Origin: Mucor mucedo
Taxonomy: Eukaryota > Mucoromycota > Mucoromycetes > Mucorales > Mucoraceae
Length of the DNA stretch: 64,000 nucleotides
Direction: 5' to 3'
NCBI RefSeq assembly: GCF_025094135.1
Contig: NW_026252411.1
Coordinates: 1 to 64,000 of the forward strand
Part shown: in pieces, positions 23,878 through 36,889 of the stretch
How the letters are laid out: the number at the start of each line of letters is the position of its first letter
Numbering within the stretch: the stretch's first letter is position 1
Notes under the pieces: generated by a model
Database searches by the model: none
What the model was told of the DNA's origin: nothing
What the model saw: only the letters and a program-made list of their open reading frames with translations
Position numbers and translations under genes: made by a program

Positions 23878-26800
23878 ATGCCTCTTTCAAGACAAAAGAA
23901 TGATCATACAGTGGATACAGGAGAATTACCTCGACATGGTATGTGTCTGAGTTTAGTTTTTTTTTTTTTTTTCTTTTCTTTTTTTTACTGCTTTTTTTTT
24001 ATTTCATAAAACAATGTGTCTAAAAAGAGCCTTTCTCTTTAGATGGCATTCACCCATTTCAACTTCCCGCACCCAAAGATAAGAAGAGAGGCATATTTCG
24101 ATTTGGAAGAAAAAAGAGTAAAGATTCATTTTTGACATGGAAAGAAACAAAGAAAGACTGAATGGGACTTTTTTTTTTTTTTTCTTAGGTCGATCTGACA
24201 TTGCAGCGTCTATTTTCGGTTCTTCAACTCACGTCAATGACGATGGAGTATTTACAGGCGCACGAAAGAAATCCCGAGATGAATCAAGTGTTCATCCCGA
24301 TATGCTGACAGCAACACTTCAAGAAGAAACTACCGGAGAACGTAAAACCTCTGCCAGTTCAAGTCATTCAAAGGGTAAAGAGAGAGAAAAATCGGAAGGA
24401 AATATCTGTTTTGCAGAGGATAAGGTACTTTTTTTTTTTTTTTTTTTTTACATACAAAATTATCGAATGTTGTCGAAGCAAACAAAAAAAACGTGTTGTA
24501 ATATACATTCATCTGACTGTAAAAGTGTATTTATTAGGGTTTACAACGTAATCATTGTGGTCAATCAAACATAACAAGGGCAAACTAACCTAACCTAAAA
24601 AAACAAATTTTTATTTAGTCGATCAGGATTTTGGAACCATGGATGGTATTGTGAACCCAGATTATAGACAGCATAGACATCGCACCTCTGTATCACAGGT
24701 ACTTTTTTTTTTCTTGCCTACACACACACAAAAAAATATAGCAATTAAAAAAATATCATTCAGAGAGGTGCTCCTACTGATACTGCATCAACAAAACATT
24801 GGCCTGCTCCCGATAGTTGGGCAGTGCAACCACCAGATGATATCACTGCTGAAGAATTACAAACACCAGCTCACTCCGCACATAACGATTATTTCCCTGT
24901 GGTCGAAAACGAGAATTGGAATGTACCCAGTAGAAACGTAAGCTAATTCTTTCTATCTTTGCGCTCTCTTTCTTTTTTTTTTTTTTTACAGTTTTTTCTT
25001 ATTGTAATGCTTGTAGTACTGTATTCGTATTTTTCGTCCGGATGGCACCTTTGGCACTTTAATTGTCCCCTTGGAAACAACCACACATGATCTTATTCAA
25101 CGGCTAGCCGGGAAATTCTTTTTACATGATCTCAGTAAATACAGACTCAGTTTAATTACGCATAACCACGGTAAACCCCCCCCCCCCTTTTTTTTTATTA
25201 GTAGCTCTTAAAAACTTGACAACACAGTAATTGACCTTAAACAATTTTTTTTTTTTTTATTTTTTTTTTTATATAGAACGAATACTTCAATTATACGAAC
25301 ACCCAATTCAAATACAAAAGACATTACTTGAACAGATTGGATATACGGAAGAGGATCATATTGAGGATGTAGGTAGAGAGGATAATTCGTACCTGTTTCG
25401 ATTTCGTTTTGGACCCAACGTCACTCAAACCGTATCTGAAGAGGAAGAATTTGGAGCTTATCGACGTGTGGATCTTCAAAATAAGAATTTGGCTACCATC
25501 CCCATTTTTCTCTACAGGTATGCAGCACGTATCACCTCATTGGATCTATCACGTAACCTGATGATGGAGATCCCTGTGGATTTCGTCCAAATGTGTAAAA
25601 ACATGAAACAATTATGGCTCACCAACAATGATTATAATGGCTTACCTCAGTCGATTCGATTCATTCCTAATTTGGAACACTTAAATGTGTCGGGCAATCA
25701 TATCCAGGATTTGGAACCTGCACGACTCGATGAATTAGAGACATTACGTACCTTTCGAGCTTACAATAACAAGTTAACCACATTGCCACCTTCCTTTTCA
25801 AGCTTCAAACACCTCACCATCCTGTTCATCTCCAACAATTCATTTACGAAATTTCCAGCTGTCATTTGTGAGATTGAAAGTCTGGCCTATCTTGACATTA
25901 GTTTCAACAAGATTACTTGTTTCCCCGACGAAATCTGTAACCTGACACAGTTAGTAGGCCTTTTTGCCACAGCCAATCGATTGACAGGACGATTACCACC
26001 CAGCTTCTCTAAGCTTGAAAAGTTACAAGAATTAGACCTGCGACAGAACCAGATCACCGATCTCGATGAAATCTATCTCTTGCCTAAACTCGAAGTCATC
26101 TCCGTGGATTATAACGCCATCAGTGTAGTCAATTATGGATTCAAGAACTTGAGACAGTTAAAGATGTCCAAGAATCATCTCACTCAATTCACATTGAACC
26201 CGTTTCATTTGGTTCATACCGATGGACGACCACGTAACAAGCCCTGTATGTTGACAGATCTAAACCTAGCCAACTGTAAATTATCTTCCTTACCCGACGA
26301 TCTCTTTGAAAGTGCGGGAGCTTTAGAACATTTGATCCTGGATAATAATACCCTGAGTGCATTACCTAGTAGTATCGGTAGTTTGTTTCGTTTATTACGT
26401 CTCTCCGTTCAGGGCAACAATCTCGAAACATTACCCTCTCAAATATCCAAACTCTCCGATCTAAAAATTCTGGATGCTCAAAAGAACAATCTCAAATCAT
26501 TACCACGTGAAATATGGTTATGTGCTTCTTTACAGACACTCAATTGTTCTTCCAATTTACTCGATACCTTTCCAGAGCCTTTATCCGTACCTGTGCCTAC
26601 AGCTGAACCTATGTCTAGAATGGATTCGGATACCACGGTCGTGGATTCGCCCGTACCACTGGTCGATAATGACGGTAATATTCCAGCCACGCTCTTATCC
26701 AGTGGATTTCATCCACCCCCTAATTTCAACCCTCCTTCGTTCTTTGCCAGTCCTCGTAATCACCCACCACCACTCTCTTTATCCTTACGTAACTTGCTTT

Positions 26801-29623
26801 TGGGAGACAATCGATTCACGGACGATGTATGGTCTCCGCTTTCCTTATTCCTCGAATTGCGTACACTCAACTTGTGTTTCAATGACCTGTACGAGATCCC
26901 ACCCGAAGGTTTATGTCATCAACATTTGTACGAACTCTACTTGTCCGGTAATCATCTTGCTTCTTTACCAGCGGACGATATTGAGAAACTCAGTTATTTG
27001 CGCGTCTTGGCCGTGAATGGCAACAAACTTCAAACACTACCTGCCGAGATTGGTAAACTACGTAAGCTCCTGGTACTGGATGTGGGTAACAATGTGTTGA
27101 AATACAATATCTCAAACTGGCCGTATGACTGGAATTGGAATTGGAACCTGGGACTCAAGTACCTGAATTTATCAGGCAATAAACGGCTCGAGATCAAGAA
27201 GGCACACCCAGAGATGCATAACCCTAAAGAAAAAAATCTATCTGATTTTGGAGCATTGATAAGGTTGCGCATGTTGGGATTAATGGATGTGACCATCTTG
27301 GGTGTGTCAACACCTGAAGAATTTCATGATCGTCGTGTACGTACTTCTCCCTCTGAAGTCAATAATATGGCGTACGGTGTAGCTGATTGGTTGGGTCCCA
27401 GCGACCATCTTTCCACGTGGGATCTGGTCATGCCTCGATTCCGAAACCGAGACGATGAATGTCTCTTTGGTTTATTCGATGGACGCAAACACAGCAAGAC
27501 AGGGTGTAAATTAACACGCTACTTGAACGACCATTTGACTTATAATTTCACGAACGAACTTGAGAAAAACAAGAACGATGATACCATTGTCTCTGCTTTA
27601 CGAAGAACTTTTCTTTCACTTGAAAAGGAGTTTGGGTCGTTGAACACAGAAGAAAAGGAAACAGGTGCATCAGCTCTCCTGTGTTACATCTCGGGTACAA
27701 AACTCTATGTGGCCAATGTCGGTGATGCTTTAGCGGTACTGTCCAGAAATAACGGGGAAGCGCATGAAATCACCCAAAAACATATCCCCTTAAATCCAAG
27801 CGAGATCTCGCGTATTCGTGCAGCAGGAGGTTATGTCTCCAATGCAGGTCTCTTGAACGATGAACTCAATGTCTCACGTAGCTTTGGTTATTATCACTTG
27901 ATCCCCGTCGTAAACGCCAATCCTTTCATCTCCACTATCACCCTAGCAGAAAATGACGAATTCGTCATCATGGCTTCCAGAGGTCTTTGGGATCGTATCT
28001 CCTACCAAACCGCGGTCGATATCGCGCGTACTGAAAAGGAAGATTTAATGATTGCTGCACAAAAATTACGAGATTTCGCCATCACGTATGGAGCCGATGA
28101 TAATATCATGGTCATGATTATTGCTGTGGGGGATTTGTTTGATAAACGAGATAAACGTTTTCGACGTGGTTTAGCAGGTAATCGATCTGCGGGAGGTAGT
28201 GCAGATACCATTATGGATGAAAATCTTGGTATCGCTAAAAACAAGCGTCGTCTCAAAGATGAATTCCCTAGTGATTCTACTTTGGCTAGATTGGATCGTG
28301 AAGTACCCCCACCGACCAACCAGGTGGCATTGGTGTTTACAGATATCAAGAGTTCGACCTTGTTATGGGATACACAACCGGAAGATATGCGATCAGCCAT
28401 CAAGATTCATGATGCGGTGATGCGTCGTACATTGCGAAGTATCGGTGGGTATGAAGTCAAGACGGAAGGGGATGCGTTTATGGTGTGCTTTCAAGATACC
28501 ATCTCTGCTTTACTTTGGTGCTTTACAGTCCAACTGCAACTCTTAGAGGCAGATTGGCCTGCTGGTATTTTAGAGACTGAAGAAGGAAGAGAAATAGAAA
28601 AGGATCATACAACCATCTACCGAGGACTGTCTGTACGTATGGGTATTCATCTAGGCACACCTGTCTATGAGCGCAATCCTATCACGAAACGTATGGATTA
28701 TTTTGGTCCTGTGGTGAATAAAGCAAGTCGAATCTGTAATGCAGCGGATGGTGGACAGATATGTGTGTCCTCTGATGTGATTGCAGCACTTCGTGAGATG
28801 CCTGGTGTATTTGGCGATACGGATGATGATGCCAGTTCAGTGATGACGACGGTTTCGAATAGCCCTCAACAACATTCGATCAGTCGAGATATTCAACAGA
28901 TCAAACGACTTGGTTTCCATGTAGTGGAATTGGGTGAGAGAAGACTAAAAGGGTTAGAAACCCCCGAAATGCTTTCGCTTGTGTATCCTAAACAGTTGGC
29001 AGGACGTATGGAGATGGAAAAGGATGAAGTGATTGCGGCTCCGTCTATTATTTCAACACCGACACCCCACATGGAGCAAGCTCCCAATGCGCCTTCACCC
29101 TATTATGATCATGAAGAATCAAGATTACCGGCACGACAGATTGACCCTTCCTTTGTGATCAATCTTAGTAATTTGGCTATCCGACTGGAATCCATTACGA
29201 CGGGAGCAGTGTTGAACAGAGACACGGAGGGAGGTGATTTGTATACACGTACCAATACACCGTCTGGTCTTGTGAGTATGACAAAATCCCATTCTGGCAA
29301 CTCCAATTATACAGAAGCCTTTAATCGACGTATCAAGGATCATTCATCTGACGAAGAACTACTCATGTTGATTGAAAATTTCGTGACCCGAATCGAGGTA
29401 AAAAAGATTTAAAGTTTTTTTTTGAAAAAAAAATTATGTACATTGAGCTAAACTATATTTATAGAATGCGGCTTCTTCACTTTATTTGCAGAAAATGGGT
29501 AACTTTGCAGGTGTGTTAGAGAAATTGGGTGAAGCCATTGAATTAGATCCCATGCATATCTTGCGTGCACTTCAAATGTATTCAGAGGTTGCTGGATTGA
29601 CATCAAAACCTTCAGGTCTTTAA
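23878..29623 (+). CDS. CYR1: adenylate cyclase (Cyr1-type: RA, LRR, PP2C-like, cyclase)
   Basis: Converts ATP to cAMP under Ras/G-protein control. Exons read as 23878-23938, 24043-24117, 24189-24424, 24538-24547 (10-nt micro-exon), 24619-24698, 24764-24937, 25017-25170, 25277-29397 and 29465-29623, about 1689 residues. Order: disordered basic N-terminus; Ras-association-like segment (YCIRIFRPDGTFGTLIVPLE); about 20 leucine-rich repeats (25.5-27.2 kb); PP2C-like domain (27.4-28.1 kb); and class III cyclase domain with LVFTDIKSST (metal Asp), EVKTEGDAF (adenine Lys) and YFGPVVNKASRI. The PP2C part has LFGLFDGR and ASRGLWD where active phosphatases have DGH and ASDG, so it is probably non-catalytic. 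The micro-exon is the least certain part. An alternative joins 24374 directly to 24619. Confidence 0.92.
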
Positions 29624-30023
29624 AAAAAAGCTTTTGTACAATAATAATAAAAAGAAGGTCATCCGAGTTGAATTTTCTCACGACAAATAATGGCCTCTCT
29701 TTCTCTCTCTCTCTTTCTTTTATAAAGTTATTTTTTTAACATCAGTGTGATGAAATATTTACATTGATTTGAATGCAGTAATTTTCCTTAAAAAACGAAA
29801 TATATGAGACGATGAGTAAAAACTCAGACAATTTGCTTTATTTAATCATTTACAGTTATTTATATTTAAACAATTGTTCGTGACACCAATGACAAGAGTC
29901 CAATCAAAAAAAATAAAATTCCTTCTCTTTTTTTTTTTATAACTCACCTCGCTTTATAATTCTGTCTCGCTCTCTTTCTCTTTTTCTTTTTTTATCTTTT
30001 CCAAAATATACCAACCACGCCAG
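29624..30023. other. intergenic between cyclase and IML2-like gene
   Basis: AT-rich, with CT-rich microsatellite stretches near 29697-29720 and 29960-29998. The latter lies directly before the next start codon. No gene seen. Confidence 0.6.
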
Positions 30024-30560
30024 ATGACAAACACGGACAAAGTACAAGAGTCAACTCCCGAGTCATTAACCGTGATGACCGATTCCGAGCAATGTAAACC
30101 CACCGACAGCCCTGCTATTCTCACTGCCCTCAACGAAGAAGAGCAACAACAGGACGCGGTAGATGAAATCACGAAGGACAAGTCAGCACAAGATTTATCT
30201 CAGGTGATAACTGCCCTTCAAGAAGAGACCCAAGCACCCAGCCAAGTGAACGGGGATTCCCAAGAGGCAGTGGACCTTACTGCTCCAAGTGAACCAGACT
30301 CTCCTCGTCCCAAACCATCCTCTCTTTTGTTCGAGAACATCAAAACTTCCATTGATGTACCTGAAGGTCAAAATATGGCAGATTTCGTTACCCCGCCTAC
30401 GCCTGGTGTTGCCCCTCCTTCCTTTTTGGCTTCTGACAATGAAGAGGAAGAGACAGGAAAGAATTCAGCAGAGATTCCTCAGGTCTCAGAACCTGCTCCT
30501 GCTGTGACAACAGATAACGGAGCTGCTATCGATGATACAGATGTGGCTTTTGCCACCGCC

Positions 30561-30591
<31 letters not shown>

Positions 30592-30886
30592 ACACAGAAG
30601 GTACAGCAGCTGCGCCCGTTCTTCCTTCCAATTCCAACACAATATCTGTATTCAACATTGATTTCGAAAATGTCAGACCCAACTTTTTATCCCCCAGAGC
30701 ACAAGAAAAATACGGTATGTATAAATAAAAAAGAGGGACATACACACAGGGACAAGGAAGAAAAAAAAAATATATTGAAACATGTTTTTCGTAATAGATG
30801 AAGATATGAAGGCTGGTATGGATCATTTCTTTAACAACAAGTTTTCTCAAGCCAAAACCATATTTGAGAAAAGAGCCAAAGAGTAA

Positions 30887-30918
<32 letters not shown>

Positions 30919-33096
30919 TGACGAAAGAAAAGACATACGAATGGATAAATTAACCTGTTTTTCTCTTGCATTAGTGATCCATTGTATTCATTAGGACTTT
31001 CATCCATGTCATTTATTAAAGGTAAGTTCATAGACTGGATATCAGCACGTTTTTTTAAATAAAAAGTCAATCTAAACTTCTTTTTTTTTTTTTTTTTTCC
31101 TGTAGCAATTACCGTAAGTCCACACTCACACATCCTCTCCAGCAATCTTATTGTTTTGACACTTTTTTGATCTTGTAGTCTTATAACCCCAAGGATGTCG
31201 AGGGAGCATTATCTCAATTAACAGAAACTTATTTATTCGCCAATGCACAAGTGGATATTGCCGCCGCTAATAAACCTATCGGAGATGCTATTTCGCATTA
31301 TTTCACCAACCTGATTGGATCCAACTCAACACATCTCCCTACCAAAACTCGACCTTTAACCAAATATGAACGTCAAGAACAAACTTTTTTCCCCAATGGT
31401 AGTCTTCGTGCCCATGTGATTAAAGCTGAATGTGGCTTACTCATGGCCATCATCTATCTCTCCATGGAAACCATGGTGGGATATCTCAAGGCTGGATTAA
31501 ATCTTCGTCGAGGTAAAAAAAAAAAAAAAAAAATTACATGTAAAAAAAAAAAGGATGAGCTCCCCCCCATAGGCTAACTATCACCCCTACACGTAAACAG
31601 CATACAACAGTTACAGTCTTGTTTGGCAGGAATATAAACGTATGGGTCAAGATTTTAATAAATACATGGATAGAGATACGATTTCTGCAATTCAATTTGG
31701 TATTGGTTCCGTTCATCTCTTGCTTTCTTCTTTACCCCCCAAGATTCTAAAGATTGTATCCGCATTTGGTTGGTCCGCTGATAAACATCTTGGTTTTGCC
31801 TTGTTGAAATTATGTTTGGAAGGCAAACGTATCCGATCTCCTCTCGCCTCTTTAATGTAAGTCTTCCCCCCCTTCTTGATTACAAGTGAGAAAAATACTC
31901 AACCAACAATATACCAAAATAGGTTGTTATCTTATTATGTCACACTTGCTTCATATGCACCTCAAGTCCTCACGCGTGAATTAATTCAGCCCGCCATCGA
32001 ATGTTTATTAGACGCACAACAGACCTATCCTAACTCAGCCTTCTTTTTATACTTTGCAGGCCGTGTATCTCGATTAGCACGCAACTTGCCACTTTCCACA
32101 CAATCTTTTGTCTATACCTTTGAAGTCAGTCAAGGTGATTGGGCAGAAACTACGATTGGCAACCTCGCCACCTTTGAAATCGCCTTCAATTCAGCCATGG
32201 GACTGGACTGGACTAGTGCCGCTGTCCGTGCGCTTGAATTACAAACCAAGTACAACTCACCCGCCTTCCTCAAATACTTTTACGGTGCCTGTATGGAAAT
32301 GATGGGTAATCGAACCGAAGCCATTTTATCGTTTGCAGAAGCACCTGGATTGGTGGACCGTAAACGTAACTCTCAACCCGAATTGTTTGTAGCCAACCGT
32401 GTCGCCTTTTTCGAAATCAGTGGCTATCAAGATTTGGACTTTAGTTTGCCCGCATTGGAAATCTTGTTCACTTGGAACGCTTTCCCCTGTATGGCACCGG
32501 AAGCCCTGGAGAAATGTCTCGAGTTGATCGAACATACTTTGGAATTGATCTATGAACGTGAAAAGTTAGAGTATGATATTCGTACCGTTGAGTTGGTCCC
32601 TGTGACAGCTACACCGGATTACTATGATCAACGCGGTACACTTTTATTAATGAAGGCGTCCATCTATAATGCTCTTAATCGATACACCGAAGGTATTGTG
32701 CATATCAACTGGATCATTGATAACAAGGAAAAGTTCAAGCATTCCAATTGGATTGTTCCTTTTGCTTATTGGGAATCCGGTAATATCTGTTGGGGAACAG
32801 AGGAGTTCAAGAGAGCAAGAGCTCTTTGGGAATCCACCTTGACTTATTCTGGCTTTGATTTCGAATACAGACTGGCTACCGTAAGTTTTTTTTTTTTTTT
32901 TTTGTATGTTTTGTATGTTAGATGACTTAATTTTTTTTTCTTCTTATAGCGTTTGAACTTGGCGATTCAACATGCGATTGATTTAGGTGTCCCTGAAACA
33001 GTAGTGCCTAAAGTAGATAAGGGAAAAACTACACATGGCCGCAAGAGAATGTCTATCGTTCCTTCAAAATCCACAGGAAGTATCATTACTTCATAA
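30024..33096 (+). CDS. IML2/TTC39 family protein (DUF3808)
   Basis: Exons 30024-30714, 30798-30882, 30975-31021, 31106-31113 (8-nt micro-exon), 31179-31512, 31601-31856, 31923-32880 and 32950-33096 give about 841 residues. The first 200 residues are acidic and low complexity with a poly-Ala stretch. The family domain starts at DMKAGMDHFFNNKFSQAK. It continues with YNPKDVEGALSQLTETY, KAECGLLMAIIYLSMET and YLRLLS-type helical repeats including FLYFAGRVSRLARN. TTC39/Iml2 proteins are TPR-like helical proteins. Yeast Iml2 is linked to inclusion-body clearance and lipid droplets. The micro-exon encodes the residues completing K-A-I-T between flanking family sequence. The C-terminal tail is basic. 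Confidence 0.85.
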
Positions 33097-34200
33097 AACT
33101 CTTTTCATTGTAATTTCTACTTTTATCACCTTTTTAATAATATTTACCACACACATATACGTCTTTTTTCAATAAAAGTTATAATCTTTTTCTTTTTATG
33201 GATCAATTTTATCATTTTTTTTTAATCCGCAATATTTGCTTGCTTTTGGGATATTCGCACTCTGGTTCTATCTCTTAGGACGAGCCTGTTTTTTTTTACG
33301 TATGATTGTAGTGATTGCAGCTAGAACCAGGAAGAGATTCTAGATACCACCTCCAATGAACAGAATAAACTTTCCCATCAATAATCACATTATATAATAA
33401 TCATAAGATTCGTAAACAAAAAAATAAGATAAATAATCGTAGCAGGGCATGGCGAGTGTTTCTTACTTTCTTCTTGGGGGTAAAATAGATCTTAGTTTTG
33501 ACTCGCTGTTTTTTCTTTTTATCATTTTATTCCATTTCCCAAAACCCTATTTTACAGCAATGATTACGCCTGTTTTCTAGTATGTGAAGGTTCAAACATA
33601 TGGATGATGAAATAAATAATTAAATCATCCTGACATAAGCCAACTCTTGTTTATCAGTTTATAAATAAACTCGTTCAAGCGGTTTTTTTTTTTGATTAAA
33701 TAAGCAATTAAATCATCCTGACGTATAACAGCGCTTTTTTCATCAATCTACAAATAAAACCCATTAAAATACTTTTCCTTCCCCTCCTTCTTCTCTTCTT
33801 CTCTTCATTTTTTTTTTCATGTATATACTGTATAACACTATCTTTTTTAAAGGAAAGTTATAAATATTGTGAACAGGTTAGTTAATAAAAACTTTTGTTT
33901 TTTTTATAAAAACGCTAAAAACAACATTTTTTTTTTAAAGATATACTCCCATTTTTTGTTATCACGGCTACGTTTAGTCTTCACAATATAACCAGGACAT
34001 CCCCGTTACCAGTTGTAAGCATCTGGGAAGAAAATCGAGTGGGTTGTCGTTCGCACAAGGCCAAAAGAACAAAAACAAAGGACCGCGTTTGTTCACTTTT
34101 AATGAAAATACAAAGTTCGATTGTATTATACGTAATCAACGCAAGCTAATGACTTGCGCCTACTAAGAATTCCTCGTTGAAGAGCAATAATCACAATGCT
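33097..34200. other. intergenic with a diverged direct repeat
   Basis: Two copies of a segment starting AATTAAATCATCCTGAC occur at about 33620 and 33707, each followed by similar AT-rich sequence; they look like a diverged duplication of roughly 87 bp. A short minus-strand frame near 33395-33305 (IIDGKVYSVHWRWYLES) looks protein-like but is too short to name. Confidence 0.4.
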
Positions 34201-35279
34201 CTATCCCCAGCACGATCAAATTACAAGAGTTTAACCAGTGACCTTTCGGCCAAGGTTATAAACTCGCTGATTTCATCAGTATAGCGCGCGTACGGCCCAG
34301 AACGTCTAAGGGCATCACATTAACAAAAAAGAGGAAGCTACTTGCAGCATTTACGGTCTTCCCGTTAATCAAGAAAATAAGGACATTTAGCAAATAAAAG
34401 ATCTAGAATGGACCGGGCTAGTACCTGTTTATTTTTTCCTCTGGAGATCCAACTTTGCCTTTTGCTATCTCAAAAAGAAAACAATTATTGGAGCCATGGA
34501 GGTACTGTGAGTACCACTCACTGAGTCAAGAGCAGAAAAAAAGCCGCCAAGATCCTAAAGAAGACAGTAGCCAAAGCTGATACGAATTTACGGTGCCTTG
34601 CTCAAAAAAGGTCGGTTGCTGAGCTGCTTCACTTGCTCATCCCTCCCAGGCCCATTCCCCAAATAACCGCAACGCTTTTGTGAACAAGGAGGCACTGGAG
34701 GATTTGTTCTTTGCCAACAGCAGATATACTCCAGCTTGAAAGCACGATCACTGTTCTGCAGCTGGGAAAGTATTGTGCTTTTATTGTACAAGACCAATAC
34801 TATGATACAAAATGCATGAAGCGCGTCTTTTTACACGCTGCCAGTTTACATACCATAACACTTGACGACCGTGAAAAGTGTACGTTTGATTTTGCATTAT
34901 TTCTACTTCGGTCTGCCAATATGAACAAGAAGGTTACCTTCATTATATCTGAAAGATTTGAACAGAAATTTAAGTGCATTGTGGAAGAAGATGAAATGGA
35001 TCACGTCGCTATAAAGATCAGTGGAGATGAGCAGCTTATTGGTATCGCCAAAATTGTCACTCCAGAAGCAGTTAGCACACAAGTTGAACGTGCAAAAAAC
35101 ATCTTGAAACGCAATTATTATCTTGCCAGCAAAGAAACCATAGTCATGAAGGATAACCTTAGCTACATGATTGCTTCTCCTATCAACCGATTCTTCAACT
35201 CCAGAGAATATCGCGTCCGAAAAAACGACTTTGGCGACGATTTGTTAATGAAGAAGACAGACCTGAATGCAGTGCGGGT

Positions 35280-35348
35280 CTCTTAGGGACAGCCAAAGTG
35301 CACGTAGCCATGGCCTAGGATCGGGTACCTTTTGGCTGTCCCTAAGAG
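35280..35348 (+). mobile_element. 69-bp MITE-like element, copy 1
   Basis: Bounded by near-perfect inverted ends CTCTTAGGGACAGCCAAA and, at the right, its complement ending GTCCCTAAGAG. Only about 30 bp lie between the arms. It supplies the stop codon (TAG, 35284-35286) of the upstream frame. No coding capacity. Confidence 0.7.
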
Positions 35349-35581
35349 TTAGATAATAATCTCATGTTTTTAAGAGAGCATGTAAACACCACTTGAGATA
35401 TACCATATGCAATACTCTCTTTGATATACTACCTTCAGGATTGTATCAGGCATTCACAGGTCAATGGGTATCCGATAGGTGGAAGAGAAATCATTTAGGA
35501 CAAATAAATCATTATTTTTTAGGTTCTTTAATTCAATACCACCCCTACATTTTTCAAGGGACAGCCACTACAGCACGTGAT

Positions 35582-35650
35582 CTCTTAGGGACGGCCAAAA
35601 GGTACCCGATCTTAGGCCATGGCTATGTGCACTTTGACTGTCCCTAAGAA
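35582..35650 (-). mobile_element. 69-bp MITE-like element, copy 2 (inverted)
   Basis: Same length as copy 1 and nearly identical to its reverse complement, differing at only a few positions, mostly transitions. The two copies lie 233 bp apart in opposite orientation, so together they also form a large inverted repeat around an AT-rich spacer. Confidence 0.7.
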
Positions 35651-35984
35651 AAGCGATAAAAAAAAAGCCTACAAGCAATATTAATCTTATTCTTCCTGTT
35701 TTTTTTTTATCTTTTATTTTTCTGTGTCAAACAACCCGTTTTTCCACACAGTGGAAGCCCCCTAGGGAACGGCGTATTGCAAGGCGTGATGTTATGGTGG
35801 CAAGAGTGTGTTTGATGGCAAGTCCAGAATTTCTCTCGAGACTATGGAATACATGAAATAAGTTTTTCTGGTAACTATGGATGACAGAAAAAAAGGACCC
35901 AAAAGCAGATGTGTGGGACATTGACCACCCATTCCACGTCAAGAATTGTTAATGAGTCACAACCGCAGACTCGGTCGCGTAAAC

Positions 35985-36060
35985 TCGCAACATGTTGCGT
36001 AATTCCACGACATGTTGCGGGTTTATACCACTTGTTGCGGGTTTTTACCACATAGTCCGC
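35985..36060. repeat. short tandem motif with TTGCGGGTTT cores
   Basis: About three diverged copies of a roughly 22-bp unit: ACATGTTGCGTAATTCCAC, then ACATGTTGCGGGTTTATACC, then TTGTTGCGGGTTTTTACCAC. The first begins within GCAACATGTTGC, a perfect palindrome. Confidence 0.5.
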
Positions 36061-36889
36061 CACTGTGAGTACGGACCTCAGCTTGTCGAATCAGTTATTA
36101 TATTGGTTTTTATGACTAGATTTTCCTGTTTCATTCACAACAACCACCAGATCGATGATTGTGCCGACCTGTCAAAGGTAGGACACCAAGAAAAGGCCGT
36201 GGCTCTTATCAGAAGAAAGACAAGACTTGGAAAAGACTACTTTGAACTGACATACAGGTTTGGTTATGTTGAATTATTCGCAACAAGTGGATTCTTTGGC
36301 TCAGTAGATGGTACGTTTTTCTCCCCTTTCCTTGGGTCGTCAGTCCAAGAGCTTCCAGCCACTATTACGATAAGCTTTCGAACCGTCTCAACCAACGTAA
36401 TTTTTATTGCCATCGAACAAAAAGAATACGTTTGCAAGAGGATAATGAACCAATACTATAAGCTACATGCAAAAAACAACTGGGGATTCTACAGCAAGAG
36501 AGATGAGGATAATAGTTTCTCGCCAGCGAACCCAATATCATTGGAAAGTCGGCATATCATGCATTCAGCTGCATCGCTTGTAACCAAGTCCTTTGCATAC
36601 CAAGAAATTCAGCAAGAAGAGATGAACGTGCTGCTACTGAAAGTGCTAGCTCAAGACGACTCATCTCTTAATTCTGTCAGTATGCTCATTAAGAAATATC
36701 TTGTCTTTCTAAACCAGCATCGAAACTCTTCTTTTTCTTTATCTCTACCCAAAGAAACCAAAAAGGAGCTGATTGAAATTTATAATAACTCACTTGCTAG
36801 TGCCTTAAAATCCTCCAACATCAAGCACATCAATTTAACCAAAAAACGATACGTAGCAAAAAAAAAACATTCATTTGTTTGACTTTTTT

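Larger units (their letters stand above)
34200..36882 (+). pseudogene. broken gene of unknown family, interrupted by MITEs
   Basis: Plus-strand islands of plausible protein sequence occur at about 34250-34400 (YKLADFISIARVRP), 34440-34580, 34711-35286 (190 residues; first codon TTG, so a real upstream start is missing) and 35992-36882 (296 residues, the likely real part beginning near DDCADLSKVGHQEKA at 36150). The frame at 34711 reads straight into a 69-bp inverted-repeat element and stops on its TAG, so the downstream part was probably lost. The second frame lacks introns and is basic at its end. The sequences vaguely recall a multicopy unknown family of Mucorales; this is memory, not a search. 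I treat all as fragments of one or two related genes. Confidence 0.4.

Noticed and set aside
26474..27016. 180-residue plus-strand ORF inside adenylate cyclase
   Set aside because: Alternative frame of the LRR-coding exon with no family features.
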